NCBI GenBank assembly: GCA_964408735.1
Contig: CAYPAX010000165.1
Location: 1-5,780 of the forward strand
Length of the DNA: 5,780 nt
Reading direction: 5' to 3'
Source: UBA7887 sp964408735
GTDB lineage: Bacteria > Pseudomonadota > Alphaproteobacteria > UBA7887
The notes beneath the pieces were generated by a model. It did not search any database and had not been told where the DNA came from. It saw only the letters and a program-made list of their open reading frames with translations. This document shows positions 1 through 5,098 of the stretch, piece by piece; position 1 is the stretch's first letter; the number at the start of each line of letters is the position of its first letter. The position numbers were made by a program, and so were the translations under genes.

Positions 1-185
1 GCGCCGCCCTCGGCGACAAGCATGCTGGTCATGCCTTCGGGCAACAGGTCGGCGATGGTGAAATTCAGCGGTGGCGGCTCGATACCTTCCCAGCGCGACA
101 CGTCGGCATGGCGAATATCGGGCAGGCCGCTTTCCTCGGCTTTGGCCTGGCGTGCTTCAGCAAGGGGAATCAGGCCGTCAGTCAC
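1..185 (-). CDS. AAA-type ATPase, N-terminal 61 codons (partial, runs off left edge)
   Basis: Probable P-loop ATPase of the RepA/DnaB-like kind that phage satellites and integrative elements use for replication. Only the N-terminus is visible. It starts at GTG (185-183), overlapping the TGA of the preceding gene as GTGA, which indicates translational coupling. The readable protein begins (V/M)TDGLIPLAEARQAKAEES, and there is no stop through codon 61. Residues 31-61 have the layout usual before the Walker A loop in these ATPases: a Trp-containing stretch, a PPP turn, LNFTIADLLPEGMTSML, then VAEGG. The last two visible bases are GC, so the next residue is Ala and the sequence AEGGA fits the first five positions of [AG]-x4-G-K-[ST]. 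The GKS itself lies outside the window, so the ATPase call rests on this approach sequence and the gene context. A toprim or primase fusion further on cannot be excluded. Confidence 0.66.
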   Translation of the reverse strand, partial: MTDGLIPLAEARQAKAEESGLPDIRHADVSRWEGIEPPPLNFTIADLLPEGMTSMLVAEGG

Positions 186-796
186 GCCGCGACCCTCACG
201 AGAATATCAGGGCACGGCCGTGGCGGCTCCAGCATGCGCTCGATGGCGCTGCCGTGCGCAACGGTATCGACGGTGACGGCCGGAAGGTGGTTGAGCCTCC
301 GCCAAGCGTCGGCAGGCCGCAACAGGCAGGCGCCGCCGCCGCCAGCTTGCAGCCATGTTACGGGCGTTGCGCGCAGTTCCAAGGCCTGCCGGTACCAGGT
401 GGCGATGCTGATCGCGTCATCGCCAAGGGCAAAACCCGTGTCGTTCCGCAAAGCCCAGCAGTGCGGCTTGGACAGGGTGAATGCGCACAGGTCCACGATC
501 TCGTTGACGGCGAACACGGGCGCGATGAAGGCCTCGATGCCGTCAGGGTGCGGGAAATATACCGAGCCGGTAAGCTCGACATGGTCTATGCCCAGGAAGC
601 CGGCAGCCACAAAGGCATGACCGTCGATGCCGTGCTCAGCGAGAGCAGCGAAGTGGCGGTCGCGGACGCGATGCAGGGCTGCGTCGTGCTCGTCGTAAAG
701 GGCTTGCGAAAATGCGGGCGGTGCGCTACTCGTTGAACCCTTGCCAGAGACAACTTTCGTCGCAATGCCCGCCGCAGCCTCGGCGGGTATTTGCAC
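182..796 (-). CDS. Hypothetical protein of the mobile element, 204 aa
   Basis: I do not recognise a named domain. The most upstream start is GTG at 796-794, 8 bp after the alpA stop and with no good Shine-Dalgarno, so the true start is uncertain. The first 30 residues are Ala/Ser/Gly-rich and look disordered, so a later start is possible. The body (about 31-204) looks like a folded soluble protein. It has no signal peptide or membrane helix. A mixed core (about 62-150) includes a GSVYFPHPDG turn, an ALRNDTGFALGDDAIS stretch and a TPVTWLQAGGGGACLLRP segment that may be a strand-loop-strand. It sits between the alpA-type regulator and the ATPase and overlaps the ATPase start by 4 nt. It probably belongs to the element's regulatory or replication module, but that is inference from position. 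The plus-strand open frames across it are low-complexity shadows. Confidence 0.72.
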   Translation of the reverse strand: MQIPAEAAAGIATKVVSGKGSTSSAPPAFSQALYDEHDAALHRVRDRHFAALAEHGIDGHAFVAAGFLGIDHVELTGSVYFPHPDGIEAFIAPVFAVNEIVDLCAFTLSKPHCWALRNDTGFALGDDAISIATWYRQALELRATPVTWLQAGGGGACLLRPADAWRRLNHLPAVTVDTVAHGSAIERMLEPPRPCPDILVRVAA

Positions 797-804
797 GATT
801 GGGC

Positions 805-1050
805 TTAGGCCTGAGCGCCGATGCGCTGGCCAGGGCCAACCATGCCACGCTTGCTAGGCTGCTCGCGGCGGGCGATCCGATCAGCCAGCCAGTCGGCGAT
901 CTCGGCTTCCGACCATCCGACGGCACGGCCGCCCTCGGTGATCAGGAATCGTTTCGGGAACTTGCCTTCGTTCTCCAGGCTGCGAAGCTGCCGCTCGGTG
1001 ATCGTCGTCAGCTCCTCAACCTCGGCGCGGCGCAGGATGCGATCAGTCAT
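805..1050 (-). CDS. alpA: AlpA-family helix-turn-helix regulator / excisionase-like protein, 81 aa
   Basis: Small DNA-binding protein of the AlpA/MerR-like excisionase class. In the E. coli CP4-57 element, AlpA raises integrase expression and so promotes excision; related proteins serve as directionality factors. Residues 1-60 follow the family pattern: MTDRILRRAEVEELT, a second helix around ITERQLRSLENEG, the hallmark KFPKRFLITEGGRAVGW (wing with FPK and GGRAVGW), then SEAEIADWLADRI as the closing helix. The C-terminal 20 residues are basic, Gly-rich and less conserved. Length is typical. The start is ATG at 1050-1048, with AGGTGG 7 nt upstream as ribosome binding site, itself inside an inverted repeat. 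It has its own promoter region and is probably cotranscribed with the two genes that follow at 8-bp and -4-bp spacing. It probably controls int and its own transcription. The family call is firm; the gene symbol reflects family membership, not demonstrated orthology. Confidence 0.88.
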   Translation of the reverse strand: MTDRILRRAEVEELTTITERQLRSLENEGKFPKRFLITEGGRAVGWSEAEIADWLADRIARREQPSKRGMVGPGQRIGAQA

Positions 1051-1088
1051 AAGAAAGCCACCTATCTGTTTAGGGTGGCTTCCTAATA
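1051..1088 (-). promoter_or_regulatory. Inverted repeat in the alpA leader that contains the ribosome binding site
   Basis: Read on the minus strand, AGCCACC, an 11-nt spacer (CTAAACAGATA) and GGTGGCT form a perfect 7-bp dyad. Compared over 15 positions per arm, 12 are complementary. The right arm includes AGGTGG, the likely Shine-Dalgarno of alpA. The dyad could be a protein operator between promoter and gene, or an RNA hairpin that hides the ribosome binding site. Both are inferences from the sequence. Confidence 0.55.
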
Positions 1089-1112
1089 TTCACATTTATT
1101 GCCGTTTCGCAA
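1083..1112 (-). promoter_or_regulatory. Probable sigma-70-type promoter of alpA
   Basis: On the minus strand, TTGCGA (1112-1107) lies 18 bp upstream of TATTAG (1088-1083), each matching the -35 and -10 consensus at 4 of 6 positions. Transcription would begin about 25-30 nt upstream of the alpA start. The surrounding stretch is clearly AT-richer than the genes. The -10 region is part of the 10-mer TATTAGGAAG that also occurs in the int promoter region. Confidence 0.4.
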
Positions 1113-1122
1113 AAGGACTAGG

Positions 1123-1137
1123 GCGGGACAGTCCCGC
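1123..1137 (-). terminator. GC-rich palindrome after the orf166 stop codon, possible weak terminator
   Basis: GCGGGAC-A-GTCCCGC is a perfect 7-bp dyad around one base. It begins 7 nt after the TAA of the helix-turn-helix gene, where the int transcript could end before the alpA promoter. In RNA it would form a 5-bp GC stem with a 5-nt loop. On the minus strand no U-run follows directly; UUUU comes only 8 nt later. A protein-binding palindrome is an equally good reading. Confidence 0.33.
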
Positions 1138-1144
1138 TTTCGCG

Positions 1145-1645
1145 TTATTTTTTGCCCTCGCGGATCACTTTCCGCACCGTATTGGTCGGAACTCCAAATT
1201 TTTCAGCTATCTGCCGCCGCAGTTCCGGCGTGTCCTCTTCATCGTCCGTACCCGTCCGTTTGTCATATTCCTGGCGCACCCGCTTCATTTTATCGGGCTT
1301 GTTCTTTTCCTCGAAGCCATCAAGGCATTCGCGCAGGCGGAGAGACCGCACACAGCAGCCGATCAGGGCGACGCGGTGAGGTTCGCTCAGCCAGCGTCGT
1401 TGGCCCGTCATAAAGTCGGCTATGTCCAGCAATTCGCGATCTTTGGGCTTCAGTATTTTGAGCAACGAGCCTTTCACTTTCCCAAACGCCACAGGCCCAA
1501 GCGTCCATATCTCTTCTGCCTGCCGTTGTTCCTCGAAGACAATTTCAGCCACATTGTCGGCCGTCGCGTCGCGCAGGGCGTCCAAGAGCGGCGAATAGGA
1601 CAGATACAGCTCTGCCAGCTTCTGCGCTGCTTTGGCGGGCGTCAT
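1145..1645 (-). CDS. Hypothetical protein with C-terminal helix-turn-helix, 166 aa
   Basis: I do not recognise the family. The ATG (1645-1643) overlaps the integrase TGA as ATGA, so its translation is probably coupled to the integrase. The protein is largely alpha-helical, charged and soluble, with no membrane segment. Residues 1-75 are predicted helices (MTPAKAAQKLAELYL at the start). About 82-110 is a basic/aromatic section with a Cys pair (C97-C98). About 112-140 is a highly charged hydrophilic linker. Residues 141-164 (ELRRQIAEKFGVPTNTVRKVI) read as a compact helix-turn-helix: a helix, a GVPTNT turn and a recognition helix, as in resolvase- or sigma-type DNA-binding ends. The coupling suggests a DNA-binding partner of integration or excision, for example an accessory factor or int regulator. 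That role is inference; only the reading frame and the helix-turn-helix are visible. Confidence 0.8.
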   Translation of the reverse strand: MTPAKAAQKLAELYLSYSPLLDALRDATADNVAEIVFEEQRQAEEIWTLGPVAFGKVKGSLLKILKPKDRELLDIADFMTGQRRWLSEPHRVALIGCCVRSLRLRECLDGFEEKNKPDKMKRVRQEYDKRTGTDDEEDTPELRRQIAEKFGVPTNTVRKVIREGKK

Positions 1646-2862
1646 GCCAGCAGCTCCACGCCCTCTGCAGCGACAACGCCGGCAACATGCTCAGCCCATT
1701 TGTCGAGAAGCGCCCGCGCCCGATCGAGGCTGTAGCCGTGACTATAGCCGGCGGTAACAGAGCCGGAGCTGGCATGGTTGAGCACGAGGCCGCGGTCGTA
1801 TTCATCATGCCCTTCGTTTTGCAGCCACGTCGCGATGCTGTGGCGGTGCGCGTGCGCGGTCCAGTCGGCGACGCCTGACGCGTCGCGCACCTTCAGCCGG
1901 TACGGCGTGCCGAAGTCGGCGGCTTGCCCTTTGAGCGTCGGGGAGGGGAACACGAGATCGCCATCGCCCTTTAGCAACGGCACCAGCACGCGGCGCGCAA
2001 GCGGTGGGATCGGTATCTTGTAAACGCGGCCCTCGGTCTCGCGCGACTTCCGCGTCTTCGTGCGCTCAGGCGGGATGGTCCAGACTGTGGGGCGCTCCAG
2101 ATCGTCGAACTCGCTCTTGCGCATGCCTCGCAGGGCACCGCGGCGCACGCCCAAGAGCATCAAGAGCTTTACGTAGGCCTGCTCGCGCCTGCCCAGCTTG
2201 CCGGTGGCGCGCCACAGTTCCGCCAGCTCGTCATCGCTATAGGTGCGGGCGCGGACAACCTTGGTAATGCCGAAGTCTTCCGGCTTGAGCGCATCCATGA
2301 CAGGGAAGTCGATCAGGTCTTGCCGCCATGCCCAGCGCCACATGGCCTTGAGCCACGAGAGCGTGACACGCGCTGTTGCCTTCTTGTCGGCGGCGATCAG
2401 GTCGTTGAGAAACTTGATCGCGTCCTTCTTGGTGATCTCCTCGATCAGCCGCTTGTCCCAGGGCAGGGCCTTCAGGATGCGCTCGGTCTCTTTCCAGGTG
2501 CGTTGCCGCGGCTCGGCATACTGACGGATGAACCGCTCGCGCACGGCCTCGTAAGTGTCCAGCTCTTCCTCGACCGGCGGCTCGATCTTCGGAAAGGCTG
2601 TCCGCCCGTTCTTGATCCGGGCAAGGCCCTCCGGTGCCAGCTCGCGCGCCCTGGCCAGTGACGTGACAGTCGCGTTGCCGTCGCGAACCTCGGCCCATTT
2701 CTGTTTGCCGTCCGGGCCGCGTGACATGACGTAGAAGCGACGATGCCCGCGATCGGTGACACGAATGGCGAGGCCGGGCTGGCGAGTGTCGAACACCGTC
2801 TCGCGCTTGCCGGGCTTCGGCTTGATCGACTCGATAAAGCGGTTCGTCAGGTTCCGTTTCAC
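1642..2862 (-). CDS. int: Tyrosine recombinase (integrase), P4-type with N-terminal arm-binding domain, 406 aa
   Basis: Site-specific recombinase that should integrate and excise the element through a covalent 3'-phosphotyrosine intermediate. Residues 1-90 form the arm-binding domain (DUF4102 type: FIESIKPKPGKRETVFDTR, then LAIRVTDRGHRRFYV). About 100-195 is the SAM-like core-binding domain, and about 205-395 the catalytic domain. The active-site set is complete: R240 (LLGVRRGAL), K269 in the beta-hairpin, H337 and R340 (HAHR), H363 (LNH) and nucleophile Y373 (AGYSHGY). One small departure is GAL where most relatives have GEL after the first Arg. Length is normal, with no frameshift. The GTG start is fixed by an in-frame TGA four codons upstream and by a strong GAGGTGGA ribosome binding site (2873-2866). 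It reads into the element, away from the presumed attachment site on its right, the usual layout for P4-type islands. Its stop overlaps the next gene's start. Confidence 0.95.
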   Translation of the reverse strand: MKRNLTNRFIESIKPKPGKRETVFDTRQPGLAIRVTDRGHRRFYVMSRGPDGKQKWAEVRDGNATVTSLARARELAPEGLARIKNGRTAFPKIEPPVEEELDTYEAVRERFIRQYAEPRQRTWKETERILKALPWDKRLIEEITKKDAIKFLNDLIAADKKATARVTLSWLKAMWRWAWRQDLIDFPVMDALKPEDFGITKVVRARTYSDDELAELWRATGKLGRREQAYVKLLMLLGVRRGALRGMRKSEFDDLERPTVWTIPPERTKTRKSRETEGRVYKIPIPPLARRVLVPLLKGDGDLVFPSPTLKGQAADFGTPYRLKVRDASGVADWTAHAHRHSIATWLQNEGHDEYDRGLVLNHASSGSVTAGYSHGYSLDRARALLDKWAEHVAGVVAAEGVELLA

Positions 2863-2890
2863 AGCTCCACCTCAGTATCAGAAGTTTTTT

Positions 2891-2939
2891 CGGGCTAACA
2901 TACGGGCTAACATTTTGAGCTTCCTCGTAGTGTTAGCCC
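2891..2939. repeat. Three copies of GGGCTAACA upstream of int (two direct, one inverted)
   Basis: CGGGCTAACAT occurs at 2891-2901 and 2903-2913, an exact 11-mer with a 12-bp period. TGTTAGCCC at 2931-2939 is the inverted 9-mer. All lie between the int promoter and the int start. Plausible roles are arm-type binding sites for the integrase N-terminal domain or operator sites for int autoregulation. In the int leader RNA the inverted copy can pair with either direct copy (9 bp; loops of about 18 or 30 nt), giving two mutually exclusive hairpins. Confidence 0.75.
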
Positions 2940-2954
2940 ATTTCCGATCACTTC

Positions 2955-2986
2955 CTAATAATGGGCAGTTTACTGCGGCTTTGCAA
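2955..2986 (-). promoter_or_regulatory. Probable sigma-70-type promoter of int
   Basis: On the minus strand, TTGCAA (2986-2981) is separated by 17 bp from CATTAT (2963-2958), each matching the consensus at 4 of 6 positions. An overlapping TATTAG (2960-2955) is the sequence shared with the alpA promoter. The leader would be roughly 90 nt and contain the three GGGCTAACA copies. Confidence 0.42.
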
Positions 2987-2997
2987 TACATTTGTTT

Positions 2998-3047
2998 CCT
3001 GATAACGAAAGGTGGCTTCACCTCACTTTCTCTTATTGCCTATCAGG
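2998..3047. repeat. Nested inverted repeat between the int promoter and the cyclase gene
   Basis: The outer arms CCTGATA (2998-3004) and TATCAGG (3041-3047) are a perfect 7-bp inverted repeat. Inside, AGGTG-GCTT-CACCT (3010-3023) is a 5-bp hairpin, and GAAAG/CTTTC (3007-3011 and 3026-3030) offers an alternative pairing. This lies where the element should join the chromosome, and also in the 5' leader of the plus-strand cyclase gene. It could be part of the attachment site, an operator or a leader RNA structure. The structure is visible; its role is not known. Confidence 0.5.
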
Positions 3048-3068
3048 GGAGAGCTAGGCGTCGCGACC

Positions 3069-3076
3069 GAGGGGGA
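3069..3076 (+). promoter_or_regulatory. Ribosome binding site of the cyclase gene
   Basis: GAGGGGGA lies 8 nt upstream of the ATG at 3085, a strong purine-rich Shine-Dalgarno that supports this start. I find no convincing -35/-10 pair for this gene in the gap upstream. Confidence 0.7.
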
Positions 3077-3084
3077 AACGCGTT

Positions 3085-5061
3085 ATGGCCAGTGAAGAAG
3101 GCGAGCGCAAGCTAGCGGCAATTCTGAGTGCCGATGTTGTCGGCTACTCGAAGCTCATGGCCGACGACGAGCGGGCGACCGTCAACACGCTCAAGGAATA
3201 CCGCACGGCCATCGCCCGGGTGGTGGAGCGCCGCAAGGGCCGCGTGGTAAACGCGCCAGGCGACAACATCCTCGCCGAGTTCGCCAGCGCGGTCGAAGCG
3301 GTGCAGAGCGCCGCCGAGATCCAGAAAGTCCTCGAAGGCCGGAATCTGGAGTTGCCGGTCGAGCGCCGCATGGAGTTCCGCATCGGCGTCAACCTCGGCG
3401 ATGTGATCGAGGAAAGCGACGGCACCATCTACGGCGACGGCGTCAACGTTGCCGCGCGCATGGAGGCGCTGGCCGAGGGCGGCGGCATTTGCATCTCGTC
3501 CAAGGTGCTCGACGAGGTCGAGGGCAAGCTCGGCTTCGGCTTCGATTTTCTCGGCGAGCAGCAGGTCAAGAACATCGATAAGCCGGTGCGCGTCTATCGC
3601 GTTCGCGACGAGCCGGGTGCGGCCGAGCCTGCCCCTGTCGAGGCGTCGGGCAAAGGCTCGGGCCGCACCATTGCCATCGCGGCCGCCGCCGCGGTCGTGG
3701 TCGCGATTGCCGGTATCGCCGCTTGGCAGATCAGCCAACCACCCCCCGCCCCGTTGCAGGAGACTGTCGCCGAGACTGTAGAGGAGCCCGTGGCGGAGTC
3801 AGTCGCGGAGGCCGAAGACGCCGTCGCTCCCCTTCCCACCGGCCCATCCATTGCCGTGCTGCCATTTGATAATCTGAGTGGCGACCCGGAGCAGGAGTAC
3901 TTCGTCGACGGGCTGACCGAACAGATCATTTCCGGCCTGGCGCGCTCGGAATCCCTGTTCGTGATCGCCCGCAACTCCAGCTTCCGCTACAAGGGCCAGT
4001 CGGTGGACGTGCGCGATGTCGGTAAGGATCTCGGCGTCGATTACGTGCTCGAAGGCAGCGTTCGCAAGGCCGGCGGCACGATCAGGATAACCGCGCAGCT
4101 GCTCGATGCGAGCAATGGCGGGCATCTTTGGGCCGAGGACTACGAGCGTACCCTCTCGGCCGACAATGTCTTTGCGCTTCAGGACGACATCGCCGAACAG
4201 GTGTTCGGTGTGCTTGGCGGCATGCATGGTGTCATTGCCCGCTCGCGCATGAGCGAAGTCGCGGCCAGGCCAACCGATAACCTCGACGCCTACGAATGCG
4301 TGCTGCGCGCCCAGGCCTATATCAATGCCTACACGGCCGAGCTTCATCTCGCGGCCAGAGAATGCCTCGAGCGGGCGGTCGAGATCGCCCCCGATTACGT
4401 GGCTGCCTGGGCCAACCTTGCCTTGCTGTACACCGACGAGTATTGGAGCGGCTTCAATCCGCGCCCCGACGGCACGCCGCCGCTCGACCTGGCTTTGACC
4501 ATCGCCCAGAAGGCGTTGGAGCTCGACCCCGATAACGTCGACGCCCTGTTCGCGCTTTCGCGTCTGCATTACTTCCGCCACGAGTTGCCGGAATTCTATG
4601 CCATGGGCGAGCGTGCCATTGCGCTGAGCCCCAACAATGCGACCAGGCTGGCCTGGTATGGCCAGAACGTCGTCTATACGGGAAGATGGGAGTACGGCAA
4701 GGCGCTGCTCGACAGGGCGCAAGCCCTCAATCCGTATTTGCCGACCATGTTCTATTACAGCTATGCGAATTATCACTATCACTATGAAGATTACGAAACC
4801 GCCCTGGAAGCGGCCGTGAAAATCAACCAGCCGGGACTGTATTGGAACCACATCATATTCGCGGAGAACTATGGGCAAATGGGCCGCACCGAGGAAGCGA
4901 AACAATCGGTCGCCGAGCTGCTGCGCCTCTATCCCGCCTTCAATCTGAAAATCGCGGCCGACGAGATGCGCATCTGGAACTTCCCCGAGGACCATATCGC
5001 GCATCGGGTGGACGGATTGCGCAAGGCCGGCGTCCCGGAGGGGCCGACGGAAGAAGGCTAG
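3085..5061 (+). CDS. Class III adenylate/guanylate cyclase-domain protein with TM segment, TolB_N-like domain and TPRs, 658 aa
   Basis: Likely signalling protein making a cyclic nucleotide in the cytoplasm. Residues 8-173 form the class III catalytic domain: ILSADVVGYSKLM with metal ligand D17, APGDNILAEF with metal ligand D60, and IYGDGVNVAARME with the transition-state residues N121 and R125. The usual adenine-specifying Lys and Asp/Thr positions are N56 and T114, so the nucleotide used is uncertain. Residues 194-216 are an Ala/Val/Ile-rich single membrane segment, preceded by a basic GKGSGR. About 217-251 is a Pro- then Glu-rich linker. About 254-385 is a TolB_N/FlgO-like domain (SIAVLPFDNLSGDPEQEYF; VDYVLEGSVRKAG). 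About 398-640 is TPR repeats (ERAVEIAPDYVAAWANLALLY; ALELDPDNVDALFALSRL). The topology suggests sensor domains on the far side of the membrane. The gene is intact, just right of the mobile element, and convergent with the next gene. Cyclase family is firm; activity is inferred. Confidence 0.92.
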   Translation: MASEEGERKLAAILSADVVGYSKLMADDERATVNTLKEYRTAIARVVERRKGRVVNAPGDNILAEFASAVEAVQSAAEIQKVLEGRNLELPVERRMEFRIGVNLGDVIEESDGTIYGDGVNVAARMEALAEGGGICISSKVLDEVEGKLGFGFDFLGEQQVKNIDKPVRVYRVRDEPGAAEPAPVEASGKGSGRTIAIAAAAAVVVAIAGIAAWQISQPPPAPLQETVAETVEEPVAESVAEAEDAVAPLPTGPSIAVLPFDNLSGDPEQEYFVDGLTEQIISGLARSESLFVIARNSSFRYKGQSVDVRDVGKDLGVDYVLEGSVRKAGGTIRITAQLLDASNGGHLWAEDYERTLSADNVFALQDDIAEQVFGVLGGMHGVIARSRMSEVAARPTDNLDAYECVLRAQAYINAYTAELHLAARECLERAVEIAPDYVAAWANLALLYTDEYWSGFNPRPDGTPPLDLALTIAQKALELDPDNVDALFALSRLHYFRHELPEFYAMGERAIALSPNNATRLAWYGQNVVYTGRWEYGKALLDRAQALNPYLPTMFYYSYANYHYHYEDYETALEAAVKINQPGLYWNHIIFAENYGQMGRTEEAKQSVAELLRLYPAFNLKIAADEMRIWNFPEDHIAHRVDGLRKAGVPEGPTEEG

Positions 5062-5065
5062 CGCG

Positions 5066-5098
5066 GGCACCCATCAAACGCTCTAACTTGACGGTGCC
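5066..5098. terminator. Inverted repeat in the convergent intergenic gap, possible bidirectional terminator
   Basis: GGCACC (5066-5071) and GGTGCC (5093-5098) are perfect 6-bp inverted arms. TCAA/TTGA adds 4 bp inside after a small internal loop, and the end loop is 10 nt. It sits just after the cyclase stop and spans the stop of the opposing gene, a sensible place for shared termination. No T-run follows on either strand, so it would be a weak intrinsic terminator at best. Confidence 0.3.

Noticed and set aside
71..736. Plus-strand open frames of 221 and 170 codons over the 204-aa gene
   Set aside because: Their translations are low-complexity, Arg/Ala/Ser-rich or patternless. The minus-strand frame has protein-like composition and fits the operon by its short spacing and GTGA overlap.
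821..1735. Plus-strand open frame of 304 codons
   Set aside because: It runs antisense across alpA, a noncoding gap, orf166 and the int 3' end. It has no recognisable motif and is explained as a GC-rich shadow frame.
2237..2698. Minus-strand 153-codon frame inside int
   Set aside because: Shadow of the integrase in another frame; the integrase frame has all catalytic residues.
2885..2940. GGGCTAACA hairpin with TTTTTT as an intrinsic terminator
   Set aside because: The T-run precedes the hairpin on the plus strand and is an A-run after it on the minus strand, so neither direction has a stem followed by U's.
2863..3084. tRNA or tmRNA 3' end as the integration target
   Set aside because: No T-arm GTTCRA-type motif, acceptor pairing or CCA-like end could be found in the gap on either strand.
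3799..5070. Minus-strand 423-codon frame antisense to the cyclase gene
   Set aside because: Long antisense frames are common opposite high-GC genes. The plus frame has clear cyclase, TolB_N-like and TPR motifs and a strong ribosome binding site.
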